Source: DTPS01 sp049591295
Lineage (GTDB): Bacteria > Acidobacteriota > UBA4820 > DSQY01
DNA length: 64,000 bases
Direction of reading: 5' to 3'
Assembly: GCA_049591295.1 (NCBI GenBank)
Contig: JBAWEQ010000080.1
Location: 1 to 64,000 of the forward strand
Shown: one piece after another, positions 17,016-25,389 of the stretch
Position numbering within the stretch: the first letter of the stretch is position 1
How the letters are laid out: every line of letters starts with the position of its first letter
The notes under the pieces: model-generated
The model's input: the letters and a program-made list of their open reading frames with translations, nothing else
Database searches by the model: none
What the model was told of the DNA's origin: nothing
Position numbers and translations under genes: made by a program

Positions 17016-18872
17016 TTGGCCGAGTATCTGATCCAGTGTTGGAATTGCTTGGGCGAATACGACGCCCTCTCCGCGGTGTGGTGCTCCTGCAACCCCAGCC
17101 GCCCGACGAAGGTCTGCCCCTTCTGCCTCCAGTGTTTCTGCTCGGCCCCCGAGGCCTACCACGACAAGTTCTGGGCCGGGGCCCCCGAGGCCATGATCAA
17201 GGACCGCGAGATGCTGGCCAAGGCGAGGGGGCCTCTCGGCGAAGCGCTCGTGCGATCCAAGGTCATCACGAACGAGCAGCTCCTCCAGGCCCTCAAGCAC
17301 CAGAAGACGACCGGAGGAAAGCTGGGAGAGATCCTTGTGGAACTCGGCTACCTCACCCCCCAGACGCTCGTGGGCTTCCTTTCCAGCCAGCGGAGCTTTC
17401 AGCACGTCTCCCTGCGGGACACCCCCCTCGATCCTATGCTGGTGGCCTCCATCGGCGCGGACGCCTGCCTCCAGAGACTGGTCGTGCCGGTCAGCCGGGA
17501 AACCATGGCGGGCAAAGACCTGATGGCCCTGGCCATGGTGGACCCGGCGGACGGAGGGGCCATCGAGTTTATTCAGAACATGACCGGGTGCCAGATCCTG
17601 CCCATGCATACTACCCGCGAGGAGCTGGAAGAAGCCCTGTTGCCGTTCCTTCCTGCCCCCCCTCCGCCCGCGGAAGAACCAGCCCCGCCAGACAAGACCG
17701 TCACCCCGTCCGGCGTCGAGATGGCCACCGATGTCCTGCGCAAGGCCCTCGCGCGCGGGGCTTCGGACCTGTACCTGGAGCCCAAGGAGGAGATGGTGGC
17801 CGTGAGCCTCCGTATCGACGGCACGCTCTACCGGGCCAAGCCGGTCGCGCGCCACCTCCAGGAGTCGCTCACGTTCGAGATGAAGAAGCTGCTGAGGCTG
17901 GACACGGCGATCCGCGACAGGCCCCAGGAGGGCCGGGTGGTGATGCGCTCGGGGGAACACCGCTTCGACGTCATCGCCCATTGCCTGCCGACCCGGTTCG
18001 GCGAGAGCCTGTCCCTCAAGATCATCAACCGAGACACCTTCCTGAAGAGCTACGAGCAGCTCGGGCTGCCCTCCGAAGATCAGTTGGCCTTGAGGGCCGC
18101 GCTGAGCGCACAGCGGGGGCTGATCCTCGTCTGTGCCCCCCTCTTCCACGGCTGCACCACGACCCTCTATGCCATCCTGAACGACCTGGGGCTGGACGGC
18201 CACCGCAAGATCATGAGCATCGAGGCCCAGAGCGTCTGTCCGGTGCCGAACGTGTCCCAGGTCTCCCTCGGCCCCGGCCGGGACGAGGAGGCGGCACTCA
18301 CCACCCTCAAGGCCCTGGGGAACATCCAGCCCGACGTCTGCGTCCTGGCCGACCTCCTTCTGAATTCGCCCGTGATGGCGACCCAGATGCTCAAGCTGGT
18401 CTCGAAGATGCTCGTGGTCGCTACGGTCGAAGCGGCCAGTTCGGTGCAGGCCCTCCTGAAGGTCCGCGATGCCGGCGTCCCCTCCTCGGATCTGGCGGAG
18501 CACCTTCAGCTCGTGCTGAACCAGAGGCTGGTGCGCCGGATCTGCCCCCACTGTCGCCAGGCCACGGGGCTCTCCGACCGCGCTCTGCGCCTCATGGGTC
18601 TCTCGGAAGCCGAGATCGCCGGGCTGACCAGCATTTCCCAGGGCCAGGGCTGCGAGGAGTGCTCCGGCATCGGCTACAAGGGCCGGATCTCCCTCTTCGA
18701 GACCCTCAGCCCCTCGCCCGGCTTCCGGCGGGCCCTGGCCCGGGAGGCCACCGAGAAGGGCCTCCAACGCGAGGCGGCGAAGGCCGGCATGGTGTCCATG
18801 CGCGAGAGGGCCCTACAGGCCATTCGGGAGGGGCACACCACCCTCGAAGAGTTTCAGAAGGAACACTTCTGA
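17016..18872 (+). CDS. PilB/GspE-like protein with degenerate ATPase motifs and N-terminal cysteine-rich region
   Basis: 618 aa from the TTG at 17016, chosen because GGAGG precedes it by five bases. Residues 8-42 hold eight cysteines (8, 11, 23, 25, 34, 37, 40, 42), probably a metal-binding module. About 70-130 is an MshEN-like domain with two copies of the LGxxLVxxGxI...L..AL..Q pattern, known in PilB/MshE proteins to bind cyclic di-GMP. The rest follows the PilB/GspE fold, but every ATPase motif is broken: Walker A reads CAPLFHGCTTTLY instead of GPTGSGKTTTLY (lysine lost), Walker B reads PDVCVLADLLLN instead of D/GEIRD, and the His box is VVATVEAAS. The C-terminal CxxC pairs (510/513, 546/549) and GYKGRISLFE are kept. 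The intact PilB is at 30455, so this is likely a regulatory or structural paralog. Confidence 0.85.
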   Translation: MAEYLIQCWNCLGEYDALSAVWCSCNPSRPTKVCPFCLQCFCSAPEAYHDKFWAGAPEAMIKDREMLAKARGPLGEALVRSKVITNEQLLQALKHQKTTGGKLGEILVELGYLTPQTLVGFLSSQRSFQHVSLRDTPLDPMLVASIGADACLQRLVVPVSRETMAGKDLMALAMVDPADGGAIEFIQNMTGCQILPMHTTREELEEALLPFLPAPPPPAEEPAPPDKTVTPSGVEMATDVLRKALARGASDLYLEPKEEMVAVSLRIDGTLYRAKPVARHLQESLTFEMKKLLRLDTAIRDRPQEGRVVMRSGEHRFDVIAHCLPTRFGESLSLKIINRDTFLKSYEQLGLPSEDQLALRAALSAQRGLILVCAPLFHGCTTTLYAILNDLGLDGHRKIMSIEAQSVCPVPNVSQVSLGPGRDEEAALTTLKALGNIQPDVCVLADLLLNSPVMATQMLKLVSKMLVVATVEAASSVQALLKVRDAGVPSSDLAEHLQLVLNQRLVRRICPHCRQATGLSDRALRLMGLSEAEIAGLTSISQGQGCEECSGIGYKGRISLFETLSPSPGFRRALAREATEKGLQREAAKAGMVSMRERALQAIREGHTTLEEFQKEHF

Positions 18873-19110
18873 GAGGGTAGGCGGAAGGAAAGGATTCACC
18901 ACCGAGACACCAAGGCACGAAGGAATTAGAGATCGGGGCTTCTCAGCGCCCTCGTCTCTTGCCCCTTGCTCGCCGCAATGTGGGAGATGCCTCGATGATC
19001 GTTCTCCAGAACGCGATCCTTCGAAGGCCCATTTATCATCCATTCTCCATCATCCTCCTGTCCCCTGTCGCTCGTCCCCTGCTACAATAGGCCCGGGGAG
19101 GTCCCTCTCG
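18873..19110. repeat. CACCAAG-type element downstream of the PilB-like gene
   Basis: At 18894-18923, 22 bases after the stop, lies ATTCACCACCGAGACACCAA followed by GGCACGAAGG. The rest shows CATCC-type and GTCCCCTGT-type short repeats. A TACAAT box (19083-19088) lies 22 bases before the next start, with no -35 partner. Confidence 0.65.
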
Positions 19111-19818
19111 ATGGCCTTGCTCCTCTTCGACATTGACGGCACGCTGTTGAGACCCCTGGGCATCGGCCGAAGGGCCTTCGAGCGAGCCCTTCGGCGCCTC
19201 CACGGGTCCGTGCCCTCCGAGCGCTTCGGCTACGACGGCCTGCTTGATCCGGAGATCGCCCGCCAAACGTTGGCTCAGCTCGGCATTCCGCCGGAGCGGG
19301 CGGCCGTGGAATCCCTGCTGAACACTTACATTGAGGAACTCGCGCGCGAGCCAGCCCCGCCCCGGCAGGAAGCTCTCTGCCCCGGCATCCCGGAGGTTCT
19401 CGAAGAGGCGCGGCAGCGGGGCCACCATCTCGGCCTCTTGACGGGGAACGTCCGGGCTGGGGCCGGGATCAAGATCGGGCTCCTGGGTCTTCTCGACTTC
19501 TTCAGGACGGCGCCGGAGGTCCCCCTCCTGGGTGCCTTCGGAGAAGACGCCCTGGAGCGGGCCTCGCTCGTTCCCGTCGCCCTGGCGCGGTGCGGAGCGG
19601 CCTTCGGCTCCGACTTCGATCCGGCCCACACCTGGATCGTGGGCGACTCCCGCCGGGACGTGGCCGCCGCCAAGGCCGCGGGGATTCGGTGCGCGGCCGT
19701 GGCCACGGGCTTCACATCCCTCGGCGAACTGAGCTCTCTCGGCCCCGAATTAGCCCTGCCGGATCTCTCCGATCCGGCGCCGCTCCTGGACGGCGTGGAG
19801 GGGAGGGCCGCCGCATGA
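19111..19818 (+). CDS. HAD-superfamily phosphatase (Gph-like)
   Basis: 235 aa. The catalytic aspartates lie in FDIDGTLL (about 6-13). Motif II is LLTGN (about 110-114), and the C-terminal motif IVGDSRRDVAAAKAAGIRCA (about 176-195) is typical of subfamily I hydrolases such as phosphoglycolate phosphatase. The substrate is unknown. The stop overlaps the selA start (ATGA), so the two are translated together; no functional link between this phosphatase and selenium is known to me. GGGGAGG precedes the ATG by nine bases. Confidence 0.88.
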   Translation: MALLLFDIDGTLLRPLGIGRRAFERALRRLHGSVPSERFGYDGLLDPEIARQTLAQLGIPPERAAVESLLNTYIEELAREPAPPRQEALCPGIPEVLEEARQRGHHLGLLTGNVRAGAGIKIGLLGLLDFFRTAPEVPLLGAFGEDALERASLVPVALARCGAAFGSDFDPAHTWIVGDSRRDVAAAKAAGIRCAAVATGFTSLGELSSLGPELALPDLSDPAPLLDGVEGRAAA

Positions 19819-21251
19819 GCGCCCATCCCCCGCGCATGGACGTGCTCCTGGACTCGGGCGAGGCCAGGAGGCTGGAAGCCGAATTCGGCCGTGCCAGCCT
19901 CAAGGCCGCCCTCCGCGATGCCATGGCTGAGAATATCCGCCGCTGGCGCCAGGGGGGCGAGGCGCCCGCCCAGGCGGAGCTTCTGATTTCGGCGGAGCGC
20001 CTGCTGCGCGCGCGCTTCGATCCCCCCCTGCGCCGGGTCATCAACGCCACGGGAGTGGTGCTCCATACCAACCTGGGAAGGGCACCCCTCCCGAGCCGGG
20101 CACTGCGGCGGGCCTCGGAGCTGCTGGCCGGTTACGTGGACCTGGAGACGGACCTCTCGGCCCACGGCCGGGGCCACCGCGACGCCCGGTTGGAATCGGC
20201 CATTCAAGACCTGCTCCAGACCGACAAGGGGGTGGTGGCGGTGAACAACAACGCGGCCGCCGTCCTCCTCATGCTCAATACCCTGTCGGCCGGGCGGGAG
20301 ACGCTCGTCAGCCGGGGGGAGCTCGTGGAGATCGGCGGCGGCTTCCGCATCCCCGAGGTCATGGCGGCCTCGGGAGCACGGCTGCGGGAAGTGGGAACCA
20401 CCAACCGCACGCGCATCGCCGACTTTCGCTCGGCCCTCTCTCCGGCCTCGGCCCTGCTCCTAAACGTCCACCCCTCCAATTTCCGCATCCTGGGTTTCAC
20501 CGAGCGCGCCTCTCTCGAAGAGCTGGTCAGCCTGGGGCGGGAGGTGCACCTTCCCGTGGGCTGCGACCTAGGCTCGGGGCTGTTGGCACCCGCGGGGGAG
20601 CTGGGCCTCCGGGACGAGCCCACGGTGCAGGAGGCCCTGGCCAGCGGGGCGGACGCCATCTGCTTCAGCACCGACAAGCTTTTCGGGGCCTGCCAGGGAG
20701 GGCTCCTACTCGTGGAACCCTCGCGCCTCAAGGCCTTCCGCACGAACCCCCTGCTGCGGGCACTCCGGGTGGACAAGGTCACCTACCTGCTCATGGGAGC
20801 GGCGGTGGAGGCGTACCGAAAGGGCCGCTGGCGGGAGCTGCCGGCCCTGGGGCTCCTGGCCGCCCCCAGGGGCGTTCTCCTCAGACGTGCCGGCCGGCTC
20901 AAGGCCGCCCTCGACCGGCTCGCCCCGGATCGATTCGAATCGTCCGTCGTGGAGGCCGAGGGCAGGGCGGGCGGAGGGACCGCCCCGCTCGACCCGCTCC
21001 CCTCCCCGGCACTCGCCCTGAAGCCCTCGCGGGGCAAGGCCCACGACCTCGAGGCCTACCTGCGCGCGGGAGGAGAGCCGCCGGTCGTGGGCGTGCTCGC
21101 GGAGGGCACCCTTCTGTTGCACGTGCGGACCCTGCTGCCGGGGGACGTCCCCGCGCTGCTGGACCGTCTTGCCCGCTTTCAGGGGTCCGCTCAGGAAAGC
21201 GACCCCACATCCCAGTCACCCATGTCGGCGACCCACCTTTTGCCGACGTAG
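19815..21251 (+). CDS. selA: L-seryl-tRNA(Sec) selenium transferase
   Basis: 478 aa, normal length. It converts Ser-tRNA(Sec) to selenocysteinyl-tRNA using selenophosphate and PLP. Family signatures are INATGVVLHTNLGRAPLP (about 74-91), the Lys that binds PLP in STDKLFGACQGG (about 284-295), YVDLETDLS and ETLVSRGELVEIGG. The start is the ATG overlapping the end of the HAD gene; longer frames upstream are the antiphase reading of that gene. Its presence means the cell makes selenoproteins, though no selB, selD, tRNA-Sec or in-frame UGA selenoprotein was found in the window. Confidence 0.95.
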   Translation: MSAHPPRMDVLLDSGEARRLEAEFGRASLKAALRDAMAENIRRWRQGGEAPAQAELLISAERLLRARFDPPLRRVINATGVVLHTNLGRAPLPSRALRRASELLAGYVDLETDLSAHGRGHRDARLESAIQDLLQTDKGVVAVNNNAAAVLLMLNTLSAGRETLVSRGELVEIGGGFRIPEVMAASGARLREVGTTNRTRIADFRSALSPASALLLNVHPSNFRILGFTERASLEELVSLGREVHLPVGCDLGSGLLAPAGELGLRDEPTVQEALASGADAICFSTDKLFGACQGGLLLVEPSRLKAFRTNPLLRALRVDKVTYLLMGAAVEAYRKGRWRELPALGLLAAPRGVLLRRAGRLKAALDRLAPDRFESSVVEAEGRAGGGTAPLDPLPSPALALKPSRGKAHDLEAYLRAGGEPPVVGVLAEGTLLLHVRTLLPGDVPALLDRLARFQGSAQESDPTSQSPMSATHLLPT

Positions 21252-21266
21252 CCGGGGGGATCGATC

Positions 21267-21800
21267 ATGGAGAGAATCCTTCGTCCGCTCGCCGCCGTTC
21301 TCCCGCTTCTGCTCCTGCTCGCCGCCTGCGCCGAGCGCGGCTCCCAGGGTCCGGGGGCCGCGCAGACCGCGGCCGGGCCGTCCGCCGAGGCCCCCGTCGT
21401 GCAGACCGGGGGGGGGCTCTACCCCACGGGGGAGCGCCTGGCCCGCTACCTCCGCTACAAGTACCCGGCCTACGAGAACGGCCGTTGGGCCGTAGGCTGG
21501 AATTCCAGGATTCCCTGGATGGCCATGATGGGCAGGGGCGTGGAGGAGCATTGGCCCTTCTCCGTCACCCTGGCGGGCCTGGGCGCCGAGGCCGGCACCA
21601 GCGAGCAGGCTTACGACCAGCTCGATCCGAGCAGTTTCGTGGGGCTCATCTGGCTGGAGCCGATGGTCACCCCCAAGGGGCTCCTGGAAGCCGTGAAGGT
21701 GACCTTCCGCCCCATCGGGAGCCTCCCTTACGTGCAGACCATCATCGCCTGCGAACCGGGCCTGTCGATCATCCCCCAGGCCGCTCCCGAAGGGCGGTAG
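21267..21800 (+). CDS. Putative lipoprotein, unknown function
   Basis: 177 aa with a lipoprotein signal (LLLLLAAC, lipidated Cys about 21), followed by a low-complexity linker rich in Ala, Gly and Pro to about 48. The folded part starts at LYPTGERLARYLRYKYPAYE and includes GRWAVGWNSRIPWM. No family was recognised. It starts 15 bases after selA in the same direction, so it is probably the last gene of that operon, but with no evident role in selenium metabolism. Confidence 0.75.
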   Translation: MERILRPLAAVLPLLLLLAACAERGSQGPGAAQTAAGPSAEAPVVQTGGGLYPTGERLARYLRYKYPAYENGRWAVGWNSRIPWMAMMGRGVEEHWPFSVTLAGLGAEAGTSEQAYDQLDPSSFVGLIWLEPMVTPKGLLEAVKVTFRPIGSLPYVQTIIACEPGLSIIPQAAPEGR

Positions 21801-22148
21801 GGAGCCACCACCAAGGCCCCAAGACCCGAAGGGGAGACTGAGGCAGTCAGGAGGCAACCGACAGGGCAAGCTCCGCGATCTTCGCGTCTCGCGTCTCGCC
21901 TCTCGCCTCTCGCCTCTCGCCTCTCGCGTCTCGCGTTTTGCGTTTCGCGTTTTGCCTCTCGCTCCTGTCTGGGGCAAATGGCGCTTCGGGGATAGAGTCC
22001 GGTTCACGGCGGGCCTTTCCTCTGCCACGGGCCGGTGGGCGCCCTTGATCCGCCTCTCCAAAGGAGGAGGGCGGAAGGCGGGTGGGGCATTTACCACCCT
22101 CCAGCCCCTCGCAGGCTGGCCATGGGGTTCCACCCGAGGGGGCGGCGT
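21801..22148. repeat. Long gap with CACCAAG-type element and GCGAGAC-type array
   Basis: At 21805-21834, five bases after the stop, a CACCACCAAGGCCCCAAGAC element occurs. At 21887-21962 about ten reverse-complement copies of the GCGAGAC heptamer (TCTCGCG, TCTCGCC, TTTTGCG) form the longest array of this family. 21963-22148 shows no gene and no recognised RNA. Confidence 0.7.
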
Positions 22149-22178
22149 TATATTAGGCCCCTGGTTGTCGCGGGGCCT
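22149..22178 (+). promoter_or_regulatory. Likely -10 box and hairpin ahead of the redox operon
   Basis: TATATT at 22149-22154 is a good -10 box; the -35 is weak (TTCCAC near 22128). Directly after it AGGCCCC (22155-22161) and GGGGCCT (22172-22178) can pair around a ten-base loop. The hairpin would form at the 5' end of the transcript, where it could act as an operator or stabilise the mRNA. Confidence 0.4.
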
Positions 22179-22204
22179 TGCAAACCAGGACAAAGGGGAA
22201 TTGG

Positions 22205-22984
22205 GTGAGCCACCACGATCTACATTCCCGCTCCCAGCGCGGCCCGTCACAGGTTTCGATCCAGGGCCTCTTTCCCAGGCGAGTGACCATCGTCGCGGGC
22301 CATTTCGGGAGCGGCAAGACGGAGATCACGCTGAACGCCGCCGTGCGGCTGGCCCGCGAAGGCCAGACGGTCTCCCTCGTGGACCTGGACGTGGTCAAGC
22401 CCTACTTCCGCTCCCGGTCGGCGCGGGAGCTGCTGCGTCTCTCCGGCGTCGAACTCGTGGCGCCCATGGGCGAGTTCTACTCCTCCGACCTGCCCATCAT
22501 CCTTCCCCAGATCCGCCAGCGCCTTCTGGACGGGACTCGCAAGGTGTTCATGGATGCGGGCGGGGACGACACCGGGGCCCGGGTGGTCGGCTCCCTCACC
22601 GACGTCATTCCGCCCGCCGAGAGCGAATTCCTCCTGGTCCTGAACTTCCGCAGGCCCTTCACCCCCGACGTGGATTCGGCCCTGGCCATGGCCAGGGAGA
22701 TCGAGGCGAGGGGGCGGATGCGTCTCACGGGCCTGCTCTCCAACACGCACCTCATGGGCGAGACAACGGGGGAGGTGGTCCGGGAGGGCTTTCGGCTGGC
22801 CGCCGAGACGGCCCGGCGCCTCGGCCTGCCCCTGTTGGCCGTGGCCGTCGAGGAGGGCCGGGATCTGGGGCTCTGTGCCGAGGAGTTCCCCTGCCCGATC
22901 CTACCCATCACACGAATCGTCAAGCCCCCCTTCGAGGCGGACCGCGAGCAGCGCGCCGTGGGCCCCCTCTTCGTGGTGGGCTGA
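22205..22984 (+). CDS. CobQ/MinD-like P-loop ATPase linked to 2-oxoacid oxidoreductase
   Basis: 259 aa from a GTG at 22205-22207, preceded by AAAGGGGAA; a TTG 27 bases upstream is the alternative. The P-loop GHFGSGKTE lies at about 37-45. VDLDVVKPYFRSRS resembles the switch region of SIMIBI-class ATPases, and FMDAGGDDTGARV the Walker B region. Such genes commonly lie beside VOR/KOR genes in anaerobes. The role is not known, but a function in assembly or metallocluster maturation would suit the class. The vor ferredoxin gene follows after 14 bases. Confidence 0.75.
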   Translation: MSHHDLHSRSQRGPSQVSIQGLFPRRVTIVAGHFGSGKTEITLNAAVRLAREGQTVSLVDLDVVKPYFRSRSARELLRLSGVELVAPMGEFYSSDLPIILPQIRQRLLDGTRKVFMDAGGDDTGARVVGSLTDVIPPAESEFLLVLNFRRPFTPDVDSALAMAREIEARGRMRLTGLLSNTHLMGETTGEVVREGFRLAAETARRLGLPLLAVAVEEGRDLGLCAEEFPCPILPITRIVKPPFEADREQRAVGPLFVVG

Positions 22985-22998
22985 GAAAGGAGCCGCTT

Positions 22999-23232
22999 GT
23001 GCCGCAGATCGTCATCAACCGCGAACTCTGCAAGGGCTGCGAGCTGTGCGTGCACGCCTGCCCGCAGAAGATCCTGGGCATGGCCAAGGAGATCAACTCC
23101 AAGGGCTATTTCTTCGCTCAGGTGGAAGAGCAGAAGCGGTGCATCGGGTGCCGGCTCTGCTGCATCACCTGCCCCGACGTGGCCATCCAGATGCGCGTCC
23201 ACGGGACCATGGTTCACTACTTTGCCTATTGA
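22999..23232 (+). CDS. 2-oxoacid:ferredoxin oxidoreductase ferredoxin (delta) subunit
   Basis: 77 aa from a GTG at 22999-23001, preceded by AAAGGAG. Two complete [4Fe-4S] motifs are visible: CKGCELCVHACP (about 12-23) and CIGCRLCCITCP (about 49-60). In four-subunit VOR/KOR/POR enzymes this delta subunit passes electrons from the TPP site to external ferredoxin. Gene order delta-alpha-beta-gamma matches VOR/KOR operons. A 188-base gap with short tandem repeats separates it from the alpha gene. Confidence 0.9.
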   Translation: MPQIVINRELCKGCELCVHACPQKILGMAKEINSKGYFFAQVEEQKRCIGCRLCCITCPDVAIQMRVHGTMVHYFAY

Positions 23233-23420
23233 AGGCTCATGGCGAATTCAACAAGACGGCCGACGGCGAGCCGCTTCGGGATGCCGAGATGAGGAGATGA
23301 GGAGATGTCGAAGGGAACCGGCGGGAGGTGCTGCGGGTTCTTCTTGTCCCCCGTCCCTTGTCCCCTGTCCCCTGTCGCGCCTCGCGCTCCTCACTCCTCA
23401 CTATCCCACGAGGGTCCCAC
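23233..23420. repeat. Repeat-filled gap inside the oxidoreductase operon
   Basis: At 23285-23307 GATGAGGA octamers, then at 23345-23378 CCCTTGTCCCCTGTCCCCTG (GGGACAG family in reverse), then CTCACTCCTCACT. No gene was found. It is unusual for an operon of this type to carry such arrays between subunit genes. Confidence 0.65.
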
Positions 23421-24509
23421 ATGGCTAAGAAATTGATGAAGGGCAGCGAGGCCATCGGCGAGGCGGCCATCCAGGCCGGCTGCAAGCTCTTCTTCGGCTA
23501 CCCCATCACGCCGCAGAACGAGATCCCCGAATACATGTCCCACCGCCTGCCGCAGATAGGCGGGACTTTCGTCCAGGCGGAGAGCGAGGTGGCGGCCTCG
23601 AACATGATCTACGGCGCCGCCGGCTCGGGGGAGCGCGTCTTCACCTCCTCCTCCTCGCCGGGCATCTCGCTCATGCAGGAGGGGATCTCCTACATCGCCG
23701 GCTCGGAGCTGCCTGTGGTTCTGGTCAACATCATGCGCGCCGGGCCCGGCCTGGGCGGAATCCTGCCCAGCCAGGCGGACTACTTCCAGGCCACCAAGGG
23801 AGGAGGCCACGGCGACTACCGCCTCCTCGTGCTGGCGCCGTGGTCCGTGCAGGAGGCGGCGGACCTCATCCAGGACGCCTTCGACCTGGCCGACTTCTAC
23901 CGGAACCCCGTGATGATCCTGGGCGACGGCCTCATCGGCCAGATGATGGAGCCCGTGGAGTTCCATCCCGACCGCAAGCCCTGCAAAGAGCTCAAGCCCA
24001 AGGAGTGGGCGGCCACCGGCTGCAAGGGGGACCGGCCCACCAACATCATCAACTCCCTTTTCCTGGACCCGGCCGCCCTTGAGCAGCACAACCACAAGCT
24101 TCAGGCCAAGTACGAGGCCATGGCGCGGGACGAGATCCGATGCGCCGAGTACGGCACCGAGGAGCCTTACGACGTCCTGATCGTGGCCTACGGCACCGTG
24201 GCCAGGGTCTGCGTCACGGCCCTGGAGGACCTGAAGGAGGCGGGCATCCGCGCCGCCATGGTCCGGCCCATCACCCTCTTCCCCTTCCCCTACGCCCGGG
24301 TCCGGGCCGCCTCCGAAAAGGCCAAGGCGGTCCTGGTGGTGGAGCTCTCCTGCGGCCAGATGGTGGAGGATGTGCGCCTGGCCGTGGAGGGGACCCGTCC
24401 GGTTCACTTCTACGGCCGCCAGGGCGGCATGCTCGTGACCCCCGAGGAGGTGGTGGACGAGATCCGGCGCCTCCTCACGGGGCCGCAACAGGAGGCCGAC
24501 CATGCTTGA
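23421..24509 (+). CDS. vorB: 2-oxoacid:ferredoxin oxidoreductase alpha subunit (VorB-like)
   Basis: 362 aa. It carries the alpha-subunit signatures GYPITPQNEIPEYM (about 27-40), FVQAESEVAASNMIYGAAGSG (about 49-69, split over two motifs) and MRAGPGLGGILPSQADY (about 106-122). The protein together with beta, gamma and delta decarboxylates a 2-oxoacid to acyl-CoA while reducing ferredoxin. Length and motifs fit the branched-chain (3-methyl-2-oxobutanoate) type, but 2-oxoglutarate cannot be excluded from sequence alone. The ATG at 23421 was chosen because the frame upstream is repeat sequence. Its stop overlaps the beta start by eight bases. Confidence 0.92.
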   Translation: MAKKLMKGSEAIGEAAIQAGCKLFFGYPITPQNEIPEYMSHRLPQIGGTFVQAESEVAASNMIYGAAGSGERVFTSSSSPGISLMQEGISYIAGSELPVVLVNIMRAGPGLGGILPSQADYFQATKGGGHGDYRLLVLAPWSVQEAADLIQDAFDLADFYRNPVMILGDGLIGQMMEPVEFHPDRKPCKELKPKEWAATGCKGDRPTNIINSLFLDPAALEQHNHKLQAKYEAMARDEIRCAEYGTEEPYDVLIVAYGTVARVCVTALEDLKEAGIRAAMVRPITLFPFPYARVRAASEKAKAVLVVELSCGQMVEDVRLAVEGTRPVHFYGRQGGMLVTPEEVVDEIRRLLTGPQQEADHA

Positions 24510-25281
24510 GACCGTCTTCTGCCGGACACCGGCCCTCGCCGACGTCACCACGCACTACTGCCCCGGGTGCACCCACGGCGTCATCCACCGGCTCGTGGCC
24601 GAGGTGGTGGACGAGCTGGGGCTGAGGGAGCGCACCATCGGCATCGCTCCCGTGGGCTGCTCGGTCCTCGCCTACAACTACTTCACCACGGACTTCCAGG
24701 AGGCCTCCCACGGACGGGCGCCGGCCGTGGCCACGGGGGTCAAGCGGGCGCGTCCCGACCTCATCGTCTTCTCCTACCAGGGGGACGGCGATCTCGCCTC
24801 CATCGGCATGGGAGAGATCGTCCACTGCGCCAACCGGGGCGAGAAGATCACGGTGATCTTCGTGAACAACGCCATCTACGGCATGACGGGCGGCCAGATG
24901 GCCCCCACCACCATGCCGGGCCAGATCGCCACGACGTGCCCGCTGGGGCGCGACGTGGAGCTTGCCGGCTACCCCATCCGCGTGGTCGAGCTGCTCTCCA
25001 CCCTGAGAACCCCGGCCTTCATCGCCCGAGCGTCGGTCCACACACCCCTCTACACGGTCAACGCCAAGGAGATGCTCCGGCGCGCCTTCCGCCATCAGGC
25101 GGAGGGCCGTTGCTTCTCCCTCGTGGAGATCCTCTCCACCTGCCCCACGAACTGGGGCCTGCCTCCCGCCGAGGCCACGCAGTGGCTGGAGCAGAACATG
25201 CTCCCCTACTACCCTCTGGGGATCTTCAAGGAACCGGGCGGCGAGGACCGCGCCCCCAGCCCCCTGGGAGGACGAAAGTGA
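24502..25281 (+). CDS. 2-oxoacid:ferredoxin oxidoreductase beta subunit (TPP-binding)
   Basis: 259 aa. The TPP/Mg motif starts at GDGDLASIGMGE (94-105) and continues through NNAIYGMTGGQ (122-132). Cysteines 20 and 23 (YCPGC) and 53 are candidate ligands of the proximal [4Fe-4S] cluster. It is the catalytic subunit that forms the hydroxyethyl-TPP-type intermediate. It is translationally coupled to the alpha gene. After its stop comes a 108-base spacer that contains an inverted pair of CACCAAG-type elements before the gamma gene. Confidence 0.93.
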   Translation: MLETVFCRTPALADVTTHYCPGCTHGVIHRLVAEVVDELGLRERTIGIAPVGCSVLAYNYFTTDFQEASHGRAPAVATGVKRARPDLIVFSYQGDGDLASIGMGEIVHCANRGEKITVIFVNNAIYGMTGGQMAPTTMPGQIATTCPLGRDVELAGYPIRVVELLSTLRTPAFIARASVHTPLYTVNAKEMLRRAFRHQAEGRCFSLVEILSTCPTNWGLPPAEATQWLEQNMLPYYPLGIFKEPGGEDRAPSPLGGRK

Positions 25282-25389
25282 AGAACCACCAAGACACCAA
25301 GACACGGACAGACCTGGGGTCCTTTGCAGCCGAGGATTTCTTCTTGGTGCCTTCGTGCCTTTGTGGTGAATCCTTTTCCGGAGCTTTCC
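25282..25389. repeat. Inverted pair of CACCAAG-type elements within the operon
   Basis: 25284-25305 reads GAACCACCAAGACACCAAGA and 25343-25370 reads CTTGGTGCCTTCGTGCCTTT followed by GTGGTGAATCC, its approximate inverse. The two arms, about 37 bases apart, could fold into a long hairpin in the mRNA between the beta and gamma genes. Confidence 0.75.
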
